Assembly: GCA_022402405.1 (NCBI GenBank)
Contig: JAKRSG010000159.1
Location: forward strand, 1 to 16,566
DNA length: 16,566 nucleotides
Direction of reading: 5' to 3'
Source: Bacteroidia bacterium
GTDB taxonomy: Bacteria; Bacteroidota; Bacteroidia; UKL13-3
Each line of letters opens with the position of its first letter. The stretch's first letter is position 1. The notes below the pieces were generated by a model that was not told the DNA's origin, ran no database searches, and was given only the letters and a program-made list of their open reading frames with translations. The translations under genes were made by a program, and so were the position numbers. Shown piece by piece: positions 1-8,002 of this stretch.

Positions 1-399
1 GTAAACCTCCTTGGCACCAGCACGCTCTGCAGAGTCTTTTACAGCTCTTTTCTCTACCTCTGTAATGCCAGATGGAATACAAATTACCATTCGTTGCTGT
101 GGCTTTATCAGCTTAGATGTTTTTGGAATCATATCTATCATGCCTCTAATCATGTGCTCTGCAGCTTGAAAATCTGCAATTACACCGTCTTTAAGCGGAC
201 GAATAGTTTTGATATCTTCGTGTACTTTACCATGCATTTGCTGTGCCTGACTGCCCACTGCGATTACGTTTCCGCTTCTGCGATTGATGGCAATAATTGA
301 TGGCTCGTCTACAACTACCTGGTCTTTATGTATAATTAGCGTATTGGCCGTACCAAGGTCAATGGCTAAATCTTGTGTTAAAAAGCTGAATGCACCCAT
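1..399 (-). CDS. mreB: Rod shape-determining protein MreB, N-terminal part (cut by window edge)
   Basis: MreB is the bacterial actin homologue. Its filaments lie under the inner membrane and direct the lateral cell-wall synthesis machinery. Only the first 133 codons are present; the gene runs off the left edge, so about 60% of a usual 340-350-residue protein is missing. The ATG at 399 gives the typical start, followed by the actin-family phosphate-1 motif IDLGTANT at residues 13-20. Further family sequence follows (DEPSIIAI, then RPLKDGVIADF). It lies 80 bases after the purH stop on the same strand. The order purH-mreB is common in Bacteroidota as far as I recall, with mreC, mreD and other shape genes next, which would be outside this window. 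I found no convincing promoter in the 80-base gap, so read-through from purH is likely. Confidence 0.96.
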   Translation of the reverse strand, partial: MGAFSFLTQDLAIDLGTANTLIIHKDQVVVDEPSIIAINRRSGNVIAVGSQAQQMHGKVHEDIKTIRPLKDGVIADFQAAEHMIRGMIDMIPKTSKLIKPQQRMVICIPSGITEVEKRAVKDSAERAGAKEVY

Positions 400-479
400 G
401 AAATTCTTTTTCTCTTAAACTTTTCTCTTATCCTTTGCAAAATAATAATAATTCTCAATAAAGAAGTTATTGTGAATAA

Positions 480-2012
480 TTAATGTTTAAAATGTCTAAA
501 TCCGCTAAAATACATAGGCATTTTATGCTCTTCGCAATAGGCAATTGAGGCATCATCTTTAATAGAACCCCCTGGTTGAATTACCGTTTTAATACCTGCT
601 TCGTTAGCTATTTGCACACAATCTGGAAAAGGGAAAAAGGCATCACTTGCCATGCTAGCTTCGCTTAAGTTAAAGCCAAATCCTTGTGCTTTACCAATAG
701 CTTGTTTTAGGGCATCTACTCTCGATGTTTGTCCACATCCAATTCCTAATAATTGCTTGTTTTTTACCAATACAATGGTGTTTGATTTGGTGTGCTTCGC
801 AATTTTATCGGCAAATAATAAATCTTCAATTTCTGCAGCGCTAGCGTCAAAACTAGTTACTAATTTTAAATCTGCTGGCTCTACAATTTTTAAATCTCTG
901 TCTTGAACCAAAACGCCGTTTAATACAGATCGGATGGTTTGTGTTTTTGGCAATACGCCGTTCTGTTGAAGGATGATTCTATTCTTTTTAGATTTTAAAA
1001 TGTTTAAAGCTTCTTCTTCATATGAAGGAGCAATTAATACTTCTAAAAATATCTTGTCTATCTCTTTGGCTAATTCTGCATTAAGGGTTTGGTTCAGCAC
1101 AATAATGCCACCAAATGCCGAAACAGGATCTCCTGCTAAAGCGTCTTTCCAAGCGTCTAAAATATTAGCTCTGCTAGCCACTCCGCATGGATTATTATGT
1201 TTAATGATAGCCACTGTTGGTTCGCTAAAATCGGAGATTAAGTTTATAGCAGCATCTACATCTAATAGGTTGTTGTACGATAATTCTTTGCCATGTAATA
1301 TGCTTAAAAAATCGTTTAGTGCGCCAAAGTAAAATCCTTTTTGATGTGGATTTTCACCATATCGTAAGGTCTTTCCGTGTGGGAAGCTTAGCTTCAATGC
1401 AGTTTGGGTAATGTCTTTGGTAAAGTAATTCGAAATAGCCGTGTCGTAATGCGAGGTTACTTCAAAAGCCCAAGAGGCAAATTGTTTGCGGGTTGCTATA
1501 TCGGTGTTTCCTTTTTCGTTTTCTAATAGGTTCAGTAGGGTAGGGTACTGACTCATATGCGAAACGATTAAACTATGCTTGTAATTTTTGGCAGCAGCTC
1601 TAATTAAAGATACGCCTCCAATGTCTATTTTTTCTAATATAGTGCTCTCATCTGTAGTTTTGGCAAGGGTTTCTTCAAATGGGTATAAGTCTACCATAAC
1701 CAAATCAAACAAGGGAATTTCAAAAGATGAAATCTCTTCCATATCCTGCTCATTCTCTCTTCTAGCCAAAATTCCACCAAAGATTTTTGGATGTAGGGTC
1801 TTTACTCTACCTCCTAAAATACTTGGGTAACCAGTTAATTTTTCTACCGGAAAAACGGGTATCCCTAATTGTTCAATGAAGTTTTGTGTTCCTCCAGTAG
1901 AGTATATGTTTACTCCTAATTGGTGAAGACTTTTTACAATGGGTTCAAGGCCGTCTTTGTAAAATACTGAAATTAAAGCGTTTGAAATCTTTTGTTGGCT
2001 GTGCATGGACAT
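480..2012 (-). CDS. purH: Bifunctional AICAR transformylase / IMP cyclohydrolase PurH
   Basis: PurH catalyses the last two steps of de novo purine synthesis: it formylates AICAR with 10-formyl-tetrahydrofolate and then closes the ring to IMP. The 510 residues match the family length. The N-terminal cyclohydrolase (MGS-like) domain shows STGGT at 38-42, GGRVKTLHPK at 67-76 and DLYPF at 108-112. The C-terminal transformylase domain shows RYGENPHQ at 217-224, the catalytic Lys-His pair at 271-272 in KHNNPCGVA, ASDAFFPF at 455-462 and QPGGSIKD at 479-486. The protein ends in the expected RHFKH. Two ATGs two codons apart (2012 and 2006) could both start it. It follows purN by 33 bases, so the two purine genes are probably cotranscribed. 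No frameshift or missing key residue was seen. Confidence 0.97.
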   Translation of the reverse strand: MSMHSQQKISNALISVFYKDGLEPIVKSLHQLGVNIYSTGGTQNFIEQLGIPVFPVEKLTGYPSILGGRVKTLHPKIFGGILARRENEQDMEEISSFEIPLFDLVMVDLYPFEETLAKTTDESTILEKIDIGGVSLIRAAAKNYKHSLIVSHMSQYPTLLNLLENEKGNTDIATRKQFASWAFEVTSHYDTAISNYFTKDITQTALKLSFPHGKTLRYGENPHQKGFYFGALNDFLSILHGKELSYNNLLDVDAAINLISDFSEPTVAIIKHNNPCGVASRANILDAWKDALAGDPVSAFGGIIVLNQTLNAELAKEIDKIFLEVLIAPSYEEEALNILKSKKNRIILQQNGVLPKTQTIRSVLNGVLVQDRDLKIVEPADLKLVTSFDASAAEIEDLLFADKIAKHTKSNTIVLVKNKQLLGIGCGQTSRVDALKQAIGKAQGFGFNLSEASMASDAFFPFPDCVQIANEAGIKTVIQPGGSIKDDASIAYCEEHKMPMYFSGFRHFKH

Positions 2013-2045
2013 GAGTTTAAGAGGCGCGAAGGTAGAATAAAAGCG

Positions 2046-2624
2046 TTAATTTTCTTCGCTCATCAAAACTTTTTCTAGAATTTGTGGTACATGTTTTTGC
2101 TCTAGGCCATGAATTTTTTCGGCTATATCTTTTACTTCGTCGCTTGGCTTAATATCAAAGGTAAATTGGGCTATCATTTCTCCCTCGTCGTATTGCTCGT
2201 TAACCCAATGTATGGTTATTCCGCTGTGTGTTTCATTGGCGGCCTTTACAGCCTCATGCACAAAATGTCCGTACATGCCTTTGCCTCCAAATTTGGGCAA
2301 TAATGCAGGGTGCAAATTCACTATTTTACGTGGGTAGGCCTGAACCAAATACGCTGGAATTTTCCATAAAAACCCAAGCAAGGCAATTAAATTGGGTTCA
2401 AACAGAGATAGCTTTTTAGTAAGTTCCTCTTGGTTTAAAAATTCACTTTTAGTGATCAAAATCAATGGAACGGGATAGGATTTTATCTTTTCTATAATTC
2501 CTGCTTGTGGGTTATTGCAAAATATAGCCACCACTTGTATGCTTGGATGGTCTTTAAAATATTCGCAAACATTAATGGCATTACTGCCGCTACCACTGGC
2601 AAAAACAACGAGATTTTTCTTCAT
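2046..2624 (-). CDS. purN: Phosphoribosylglycinamide formyltransferase PurN
   Basis: PurN transfers the formyl group of 10-formyl-tetrahydrofolate to GAR, the third step of purine synthesis. At 192 residues it has normal family length. The nucleotide-binding start FASGSGSNA (residues 8-16) is clear. The catalytic set is present: Asn103 and His105 in VNLHPALLP, and Asp146 in the YDEG loop. The segment KFGGKGMYG after the HPALLP motif is, as I recall, the form usual in Bacteroidota. The start codon shares one base with the stop of the upstream lipoprotein gene (TAATG at 2626-2622), which suggests translational coupling. purH follows directly, so this is a two-gene purine module placed behind an unrelated envelope gene. 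Confidence 0.95.
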   Translation of the reverse strand: MKKNLVVFASGSGSNAINVCEYFKDHPSIQVVAIFCNNPQAGIIEKIKSYPVPLILITKSEFLNQEELTKKLSLFEPNLIALLGFLWKIPAYLVQAYPRKIVNLHPALLPKFGGKGMYGHFVHEAVKAANETHSGITIHWVNEQYDEGEMIAQFTFDIKPSDEVKDIAEKIHGLEQKHVPQILEKVLMSEEN

Positions 2625-4126
2625 TAAAATCCTAATTCTTCTTTAAAAACTTTAATAAAAAGGCTATCTATATTGTTGTTTCCATTAAATCTTTCTAATG
2701 GTAAACTGCTAATGATAAAGTTAGTTCGGTTGTTACTAGTGGCAAATCTCTTTGCCATAACTGCCGATTTACCCTTCCATTCTATAGGCGATTGTCCGGC
2801 TTTGCTCTCAATAATTCCGCCAAAATACAGGGAGTCGAAGCCAATGCTTCCTGTGTTGTCTTGTATCTCAAACGGACGAGCGCTAGGGATAATGGCACTC
2901 GATTTTATAACAGGCCATCCTGTATTTACTGGCTGAACCAAAGCGTTTATATTTACTCTAAATACACTCGCAGGTGGCGGGTTAACAAGGCTTTTTATGG
3001 GTGTCCAGTCTAAGAAGTTAGACAAGGGATCAAAGTTGGAATTGATAGCTACTGCCATGAATAATTGTCCGCCATTGTTAAAGAAATCACTGCTCGTTCT
3101 TTGTCCGTATGAAAACGAAAATGTAGCATCGTCGCCAAACCAAACAATTTTCTTGAAGAATGCAAAGGCTTTGTTTTGGGCCTGAAAATCGGGCTGCAAT
3201 TGAGTAAAGTTATTCTCTATAACCTCGGTTGCTTGCATCGTATCAAAACTAGTAATGCCAATTTTTGCGAGGTTATTGGTATAATAATTTTGCACAAAAA
3301 TTTTGTTGCTAGTATATGCATTTACTAATAGAATATCACTGCTAACTTTTTTTACCCAAACTGCCGGACTAGCTGTAAAATTTGATTTAGAGAGGGCTTT
3401 GTCTACGGCTCTGATGTATATGATGTTATTAGATTGATGTTTTAATCCGAATACTGCATTGGTTAAAGCATTATTGCTACCGTTTACAAATACTTTGCAA
3501 TCGCTGCTGTCTGCTTTTGGATTGTTAGAAACCATCAGAATGGAATTGGTATTTGCTGGTAAAATAAATGGTGCTCGTAGGGTATCGTTTAAATATAACT
3601 CGTAGTTTAAAATATCATCTTCACCGTCGGGGTCTTCTCCAAAAAGGGTGTATTTTAACACAGGAAATACATTGGTTGGATTCTGCGATGGAATACCAGC
3701 AATAGAGGCAGAAAATATGAACCTAACGGAGGGCTTTGAGTTTTTAATTGGGTAGAGAGTTGAGGCCGGACTAGCATCTACTTGCCCTAAATGGTCTATA
3801 GCTCTTACGTAAATGGCTATGTCTGCACTATCGTTGCCGGGCGGTATTTTAAGTAAGAAGCTACTATCTTGTTTGGTAGTGTACTGCCAGGTTTGTTGGT
3901 TGTCTGTAGAAATCTCGTATCCTTTGATAATTCCGCCTTCCGAAATACCCCACCAATGGGCTTCTACTAATGTGGTTAATCGGTTTTCTCCACTGCGTTC
4001 TATCTTGTCTACCACCATATACGTTTGTGGTGGGGCCGGAATGTTAGATGTTCCTTCAAAACCTTTTTTACATGCTGAAACAACAAGAATAAAAAGGAAA
4101 ATTATTAAGTACTTCTGAATGTTCAT
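2624..4126 (-). CDS. Lipoprotein of unknown function with a fibronectin-like N-terminal region
   Basis: The 500-residue protein starts with a lipoprotein signal peptide: a short basic start, a hydrophobic stretch, and the lipobox VSAC with Cys19 as the likely lipidated residue. KK follows the cysteine. Residues of about 35-130 look like an Ig/fibronectin-type beta domain (EAHWWG, then GYEISTDN, then IYVRAIDHLGQVDASP). A second similar segment follows near DPDGEDDILNYELYLND. A later stretch, WFGDDATFSFSYGQRT followed by FFNNGGQLFM, resembles the turn in glutamine-amidotransferase-like folds where a filament or blade edge is described, but no catalytic Cys or His triad can be assigned. I do not recognise a function. 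It lies between ribH and purN, overlaps purN by one base, and has its own predicted promoter. A cell-surface or periplasmic location is inferred only from the signal. Confidence 0.85.
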   Translation of the reverse strand: MNIQKYLIIFLFILVVSACKKGFEGTSNIPAPPQTYMVVDKIERSGENRLTTLVEAHWWGISEGGIIKGYEISTDNQQTWQYTTKQDSSFLLKIPPGNDSADIAIYVRAIDHLGQVDASPASTLYPIKNSKPSVRFIFSASIAGIPSQNPTNVFPVLKYTLFGEDPDGEDDILNYELYLNDTLRAPFILPANTNSILMVSNNPKADSSDCKVFVNGSNNALTNAVFGLKHQSNNIIYIRAVDKALSKSNFTASPAVWVKKVSSDILLVNAYTSNKIFVQNYYTNNLAKIGITSFDTMQATEVIENNFTQLQPDFQAQNKAFAFFKKIVWFGDDATFSFSYGQRTSSDFFNNGGQLFMAVAINSNFDPLSNFLDWTPIKSLVNPPPASVFRVNINALVQPVNTGWPVIKSSAIIPSARPFEIQDNTGSIGFDSLYFGGIIESKAGQSPIEWKGKSAVMAKRFATSNNRTNFIISSLPLERFNGNNNIDSLFIKVFKEELGF

Positions 4127-4142
4127 CGAATATTAATTGGTT

Positions 4143-4173
4143 CAAACATACGGTAAAGCAGTTTTTTAACAAA
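4143..4173 (-). promoter_or_regulatory. Bacteroidota-type promoter for lipoprotein-purN-purH
   Basis: On the minus strand, TTTG (4173-4170) is followed after exactly 19 bases by TATGTTTG (4150-4143). This matches the Bacteroidota housekeeping promoter form TTTG-N19-TAnnTTTG. The -33 element overlaps the last bases of ribH. The predicted transcript would start near 4136, about 10 bases before the ATG at 4126. One copy of the dispersed octamer (TGAACCAA on the minus strand, 4144-4137) begins in the last two bases of the -7 box and runs over the predicted start site. Confidence 0.65.
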
Positions 4174-4657
4174 CCGTTTCGCGTAATAATAACATTTTAA
4201 GGGCGGTTTCTGCAGCTTCTATACCTTTGTTACCATGTTTGCCGCCGGCTCTATCCTGCGCCTGCTCGAGGGTATTGGTGGTTAATACGCCAAATATTAC
4301 GGGTTTGTTAAATTTTAATCCTACTTCTGTAATGCCATGTGCGCAGGCATCACAAATAAAATCAAAGTGTCGGGTTTCGCCTTGTATTACGCAGCCAATA
4401 CTAATAACGGCATCTATCTTTGGGTTGGAAGCTAAGTATTGCGCACCTAATGGTAATTCAAAGGTACCTGGCACTGCATGTAGATGTATATGCGAGTTCT
4501 TGATTCCTTTTTCTTTTAAAAACTCAATGGCTGCATCTCTCATAGAGTGGGTAATGCTTGGATTCCAATCAGCCACCACCAAAGCAATTTGCCACTTTTT
4601 ACACTGATTACTCTTACTAACATTGGTTTCCGAGAGGTTTTTTAATTTGGTTGCCAT
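4166..4657 (-). CDS. ribH: 6,7-dimethyl-8-ribityllumazine synthase RibH
   Basis: RibH condenses 5-amino-6-ribitylaminouracil with 3,4-dihydroxy-2-butanone 4-phosphate to give lumazine, the step before riboflavin. The 163-residue length is normal. Family motifs appear in order: ADWNPSIT at 29-36 (substrate-binding Trp31), VPGTFELP at 62-69, IQGETRHFD at 91-99 with the catalytic His97, and FGVLTT followed by EQAQDRAGGK at 131-140 with Arg136. The gene is separated from the upstream TPR gene by a terminator, so it probably has its own promoter. A TAGCTTTG box at 4682-4675 on the minus strand fits a -7 element with a short leader, but no good -33 element lies 19 bases upstream of it. The 39-base gap to the next gene holds that gene's promoter. 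Confidence 0.97.
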   Translation of the reverse strand: MATKLKNLSETNVSKSNQCKKWQIALVVADWNPSITHSMRDAAIEFLKEKGIKNSHIHLHAVPGTFELPLGAQYLASNPKIDAVISIGCVIQGETRHFDFICDACAHGITEVGLKFNKPVIFGVLTTNTLEQAQDRAGGKHGNKGIEAAETALKMLLLRETVC

Positions 4658-4674
4658 CTTATTTTATTTGTTTA

Positions 4675-4682
4675 CAAAGCTA
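4675..4682 (-). promoter_or_regulatory. Candidate -7 box for ribH
   Basis: TAGCTTTG on the minus strand matches TAnnTTTG and ends 17 bases before the ribH ATG, which would give the short leader seen elsewhere in this window. The base pattern 19 bases upstream does not contain TTTG or TTG, so support is partial. Confidence 0.35.
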
Positions 4683-4800
4683 AAGAACAATTTTCATTTC
4701 AGTGATATGCTTTTCTATTTTAGCTAAACTAATCTGTTTATTTTGGATGGCTATTTTACTTTCATCATGTTATTGAAATAATACTTCAAGTTACCAAAAC

Positions 4801-4836
4801 AAAAAAGGCTGTTTCAATCATGAAACAGCCTTTTTT
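4801..4836 (-). terminator. Rho-independent terminator after pdhA-TPR unit
   Basis: A perfect 10-bp stem (GGCTGTTTCA paired with TGAAACAGCC) with a 4-base ATCA loop is flanked by A6 on the left and T6 on the right, so the whole 36 bases are a 16-bp inverted repeat around the loop. It lies 20 bases past the TPR gene stop and works symmetrically, though only the minus-strand side has a gene ending at it. It separates pdhA-TPR from ribH. Confidence 0.9.
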
Positions 4837-4856
4837 AATGGGTTTATAATTCTTAA

Positions 4857-5534
4857 TTACTCTGCGCTAGCAGCAGTGGCGCGAGCTATGTATTTATCGA
4901 TATCTTGAGCTTCTTGGGCATCAGGATATTCTTTTTTCAATTTCTCGTAAGCAGCAGTAGCTTCTTTGTATTCTTTTAATTCTTCAAAAGCTAAACCAGC
5001 TTTCTTTAAAAAGATAGGAGCAGTTAATTTGTTTTTGCTGGCTTGTGCAGCTTTCATGTACAAACTTGCACCTTTGCTGATATCATTTAACTCAACAAAT
5101 GCATCTCCTTTTAAACCAATAGCCAATGGAGCTACTAATTCGTTTTCTGTGCTAAATTTATCTAATTTATCAATAGCATTTTGAAACTCACCTTTACGCA
5201 TGTAACATACACCAGCATAATAGTGTGATAAATTACCAGCTTTGGTTAAGCCGTAATCGTTACCAACCGCTTCAAACGAAGCAAGAGCAGCGTCTATACT
5301 GTCTTTTTCAAATAATGCTTGAGCAGGGAATAAGGCTGCTTGTGCTTCTTTCTCTAATGGCTCTAAGTATAATTTGGTGAAACCAAAATACCCAGCAACC
5401 ACAACTAAAGCAACCAATATACCTATATTGATTTGCTTCTTGTACGTGCTATAAAATGTTTCTACCTTGCTTGTTGTTTCAATTAAGGTAGTGTCTAAAT
5501 CTAAGCCTGTGTTTTTTTCTTCTTTGTGCTCCAT
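4857..5534 (-). CDS. Membrane-anchored tetratricopeptide-repeat protein
   Basis: The 225-residue protein has an acidic cytoplasmic start, one membrane segment at about residues 35-55 (INIGILVALVVVAGYFGF), and a helical Lys/Ala-rich remainder with TPR character. Examples are SHYYAGVCYMRKGEFQNAIDKL, which reads as a classic TPR helix pair, and the last repeat FEELKEYKEATAAYEKLKKEYP. The layout is like YfgM-type proteins (single N-terminal anchor plus periplasmic TPRs), which in E. coli act beside the Sec translocon, but equivalence is not shown. It starts 14 bases after the pdhA stop and so is probably in the same transcript, which ends at the hairpin 20 bases downstream. My recollection is that a TPR gene often lies next to ribH in Bacteroidota. 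No signal peptidase site is evident, so the segment is read as an anchor. Confidence 0.85.
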   Translation of the reverse strand: MEHKEEKNTGLDLDTTLIETTSKVETFYSTYKKQINIGILVALVVVAGYFGFTKLYLEPLEKEAQAALFPAQALFEKDSIDAALASFEAVGNDYGLTKAGNLSHYYAGVCYMRKGEFQNAIDKLDKFSTENELVAPLAIGLKGDAFVELNDISKGASLYMKAAQASKNKLTAPIFLKKAGLAFEELKEYKEATAAYEKLKKEYPDAQEAQDIDKYIARATAASAE

Positions 5535-5548
5535 CTGGATTCGCTTTC

Positions 5549-6544
5549 TTATTCTTTAATAAACGGATAATTAGGTTCAAAATAAACATCTTCATATAAT
5601 TCAGATGCATCTGGATAAGGAGAATTTTCGCTAAATGTAACCGAATCATTCACTACCTCCATCACTTGTTCTTCTATTTTCTCCAATTCTGCCTCGCTAG
5701 CATATTTTTTCTTTAATATAGTAGCTTTTACTTGCTCAATTGGATCTTGGTTTTTGTATTCTTCTACTTCTTCTTTGGTGCGGTATTTCGCAGGGTCGCT
5801 CATACTGTGTCCGCGGTATCTGTAGGTTCTAATTTCGAGTAGAGTTGGACCTTCGCCTTTTCTGCCTCTCTCAGCAGCTTTGGCTATGGCTTTGTGCACA
5901 TCTTCTGCTTTCATGCCGTCTACAGATTCTGAAGGCATCTCATAACTTTCGCCAATTTTGTACATCTCGCGAACATTAGTAGTTCTGCCAACAGATGTTC
6001 CCATGGCGTATCCATTGTTCTCGATTACAAATATTACCGGAAGTTTCCATAACATAGCCATGTTAAAGGTTTCGTGTAATGCTCCCTGACGAGCAGCACC
6101 GTCGCCAAAATAACATACCGTTACCTGATCTCCTCCTCTGTATTGGTCGGCAAAAGCAATACCTGCACCCAATGGTATCTGTCCGCCCACAATTCCATGT
6201 CCGCCAAAAAAGTTGTGTTCTTTGCTAAACATATGCATAGAACCGCCTTTTCCTTTAGAACATCCTGTTACTTTTCCATATAATTCTGCCATTACTTCTC
6301 TGGCAGGTATCCCACAAGCCAAAGCATGGGCATGATCTCTATAAGCGGTTATTAATCTGTCGTCTTTTTTAAGGGCACTCATGGTGCCGGCTACAACAGC
6401 TTCCTGACCAATATACAAGTGGCAAAAGCCTTTAATCTTTTGCTGGCCGTATAACTGTGCCGCTTTTTCTTCAAACCTGCGCATGAGCATCATTTGCTCG
6501 TACCATGCCAGGTAGGTTTCTTTGGTGAAATTATTTGTTGCCAT
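5549..6544 (-). CDS. pdhA: Pyruvate dehydrogenase E1 component, alpha subunit
   Basis: E1 alpha binds thiamine diphosphate with E1 beta and decarboxylates pyruvate, feeding acetyl groups to the lipoyl E2. I chose the ATG at 6544 (331 residues) rather than an in-frame ATG at 6571, because the predicted transcription start lies between them and homologues begin close to MATNNFTKET. The thiamine diphosphate motif runs from GDGA at 147-150 to ENN at 175-177. The substrate-channel and loop region YRYRGHSMSDPAKYR at 241-255 is intact, as are YIGQEAV and the GKGGSMH segment. The E1 beta and E2 genes are not adjacent; a TPR gene follows instead. An acetoin or branched-chain dehydrogenase alpha subunit is the main alternative, but the GGSMHMF and RGHSMSDP motifs favour PDH. 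Confidence 0.92.
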   Translation of the reverse strand: MATNNFTKETYLAWYEQMMLMRRFEEKAAQLYGQQKIKGFCHLYIGQEAVVAGTMSALKKDDRLITAYRDHAHALACGIPAREVMAELYGKVTGCSKGKGGSMHMFSKEHNFFGGHGIVGGQIPLGAGIAFADQYRGGDQVTVCYFGDGAARQGALHETFNMAMLWKLPVIFVIENNGYAMGTSVGRTTNVREMYKIGESYEMPSESVDGMKAEDVHKAIAKAAERGRKGEGPTLLEIRTYRYRGHSMSDPAKYRTKEEVEEYKNQDPIEQVKATILKKKYASEAELEKIEEQVMEVVNDSVTFSENSPYPDASELYEDVYFEPNYPFIKE

Positions 6545-6558
6545 TTTTTTAAGAATTG

Positions 6559-6589
6559 CAAAAGTATACAAAATATTACTTTTGGCAAG
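6559..6589 (-). promoter_or_regulatory. Bacteroidota-type promoter for pdhA
   Basis: On the minus strand CTTG (6589-6586) is followed after 19 bases by TACTTTTG (6566-6559), an exact TAnnTTTG box. Transcription would start near 6552, leaving a leader of roughly 8 bases before the ATG at 6544. This supports that start and excludes the ATG at 6571. Confidence 0.65.
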
Positions 6590-6676
6590 TATTCTTTATT
6601 CTTTGATTTTCAGTCGACTTGCTTTATTCCAACTTTTTTTCTCTCTTTTTTCCGGCTCATTCTCTCGCATTATTCG

Positions 6677-6687
6677 GGCTGAACCAA
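6677..6687 (-). repeat. Intergenic copy of the dispersed motif TTGGTTCAGCC
   Basis: This 11-base copy lies in the divergent pdhA/CNNM intergenic region, outside any gene I accept. Identical 11-mers occur at 2931-2941, 10553-10563 and 14657-14667, all in the same orientation. It is the only full-length copy free of coding constraint, so it argues against codon bias as the sole cause. Confidence 0.6.
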
Positions 6688-6704
6688 GGCCTTTGAATGT
6701 TTCC

Positions 6705-6712
6705 TAATTTTG
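6705..6712 (+). promoter_or_regulatory. Candidate -7 box upstream of the CNNM/CorC-like gene
   Basis: TAATTTTG matches TAnnTTTG and would give a leader of about 12 bases to the ATG at 6731. A second match, TATATTTG at 6719-6726, is too close to that ATG unless the message is leaderless. Neither has TTTG at the standard 19-base spacing. Confidence 0.35.
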
Positions 6713-6730
6713 CTTTGGTATATTTGCCGC

Positions 6731-7999
6731 ATGGAGATAATCATAATATTGATTCTAATTTTATTAAATGGAGTGTTTTCTATGTCGGAAATTGCCATGG
6801 TTTCTTCCAGAAAATCTAGTCTCGAACTAGCAGCAAAAAAGGGAGATCGTTCTGCTAAAAAGGCGCTCGATTTGGCCACAAACCCTGGTAAGTTTCTTTC
6901 TACGGTTCAAATTGGAATAACACTCATTGGAATATTAACAGGTATTTATAGCGGCGAAAAAATTCAGGATGATTTGGTTCAGTACTTAAATAAGTTTGCT
7001 TTTTTGGAAAATCAAAGCGAATCTATTGCTACTCTAATTATTGTGCTAAGTTTAACCTTTTTTTCTCTGGTATTGGGCGAATTGGTCCCTAAACGCATTG
7101 GCTTAACCATGCCGGAAAAAATATCCAAAACCTTAGCTTATCCCATGTATTATATCTCGGTAATTACGGCTCCGTTTATTTGGTTGCTTACGTTTACGGG
7201 TGATATACTCATTAAGCTACTCAGGATAAAACCAAGTTCTGATAGTAAGGTTACAGAAGAGGAAATTAAAGCTATTATTCAGGAAGGAACCGAGGGCGGT
7301 GCTATCGACGAAATAGAGCAGGATATTGTAGAGCGTGTGTTTAATTTAGGAGATAGAAAAGTAGCATCACTTATGACGCACAGAAACGATATTGTGGTGC
7401 TTAAAATGGATGATACAGCCGAGAATGTTAGAAATACCGTAAACAAAGAAATGCACTCAGTTTATCCGGTGGTGAATCATAAGTTTGATGTAATGGGTGT
7501 AGTGCTTCTTAAAGATTTATTTAAGTGTATTAATAAACCTGATTTTGTGCTTATAGATTACCTCAAAAATCCTCAGTTTATTTCCGAAAACCTATCGGCA
7601 TACGAAGCGCTTAAGAACTTTAAAACCACCAAAAATCATCAATGTGTGGTGATTGATGAATATGGTCAGATGCAAGGCCTTCTTACCATGAACGATTTAC
7701 TAGAAGCGCTGGTTGGCGATGTGTCGGATTTCTATTCGGAGGATTATCCATTTATAGAACGACCAGATGGCTCTTGGTTGGTTGATGGTCAGTACCCACT
7801 ACCAGAATTATTGCATAAATTTGAATTAGATGATATGGCAGAAAGTTTGCCGTTTAACACTATCAGCGGGTTAATTTTGCATCAATTAAGAAGGGTGCCC
7901 AATACAGGCGATACGCTGCGTTGGCTAAATTTTGAAATTGAAATACTCGACATGGATGGTGCTCGAATTGATAAGGTTTTACTCACCCTACGCCCCTAG
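6731..7999 (+). CDS. CNNM/CorC-family membrane protein with CBS pair (hemolysin-family, probable ion transporter or regulator)
   Basis: The 422-residue protein has the full layout of the HlyC/CorC family. It begins with an N-terminal DUF21/CNNM membrane domain of about 1-165, with hydrophobic segments near 1-18, 57-74, 99-118 and 137-165 and the family motifs SEIAMVSSRKSSLE (19-32) and GELVPKRIGL (116-125). Two CBS domains follow at about 210-330, the second ending in YGQMQGLLTMNDLLEALVGD. A C-terminal CorC_HlyC domain covers about 345-420 (WLVDGQYPLPEL, then FEIEILDMDGARIDKV). Relatives are linked to magnesium/cobalt efflux or resistance; the older hemolysin name is not a reliable function. 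I start at the ATG 6731, since the only upstream in-frame option is a TTG at 6710. recF follows after 3 bases, implying cotranscription. Confidence 0.9.
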   Translation: MEIIIILILILLNGVFSMSEIAMVSSRKSSLELAAKKGDRSAKKALDLATNPGKFLSTVQIGITLIGILTGIYSGEKIQDDLVQYLNKFAFLENQSESIATLIIVLSLTFFSLVLGELVPKRIGLTMPEKISKTLAYPMYYISVITAPFIWLLTFTGDILIKLLRIKPSSDSKVTEEEIKAIIQEGTEGGAIDEIEQDIVERVFNLGDRKVASLMTHRNDIVVLKMDDTAENVRNTVNKEMHSVYPVVNHKFDVMGVVLLKDLFKCINKPDFVLIDYLKNPQFISENLSAYEALKNFKTTKNHQCVVIDEYGQMQGLLTMNDLLEALVGDVSDFYSEDYPFIERPDGSWLVDGQYPLPELLHKFELDDMAESLPFNTISGLILHQLRRVPNTGDTLRWLNFEIEILDMDGARIDKVLLTLRP

Positions 8000-8002
8000 T
8001 TT

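Noticed and set aside
94..300. 68-codon + strand frame at the left edge
   Set aside because: It lies opposite mreB, whose translation matches the family throughout.
456..472. Small inverted repeat CAATAA / TTATTG between purH and mreB
   Set aside because: Only six A/T-rich base pairs and no T-tract; not convincing as a terminator or operator. No promoter was found in the same gap.
6545..6571. N-terminal extension of pdhA by nine codons
   Set aside because: It would begin upstream of the predicted transcription start, and the family start fits the ATG at 6544.
6670..6879. 69-codon minus-strand frame antisense to the start of the CNNM/CorC-like gene
   Set aside because: Low-complexity translation, no family features, and it covers a well-supported gene start and promoter region.
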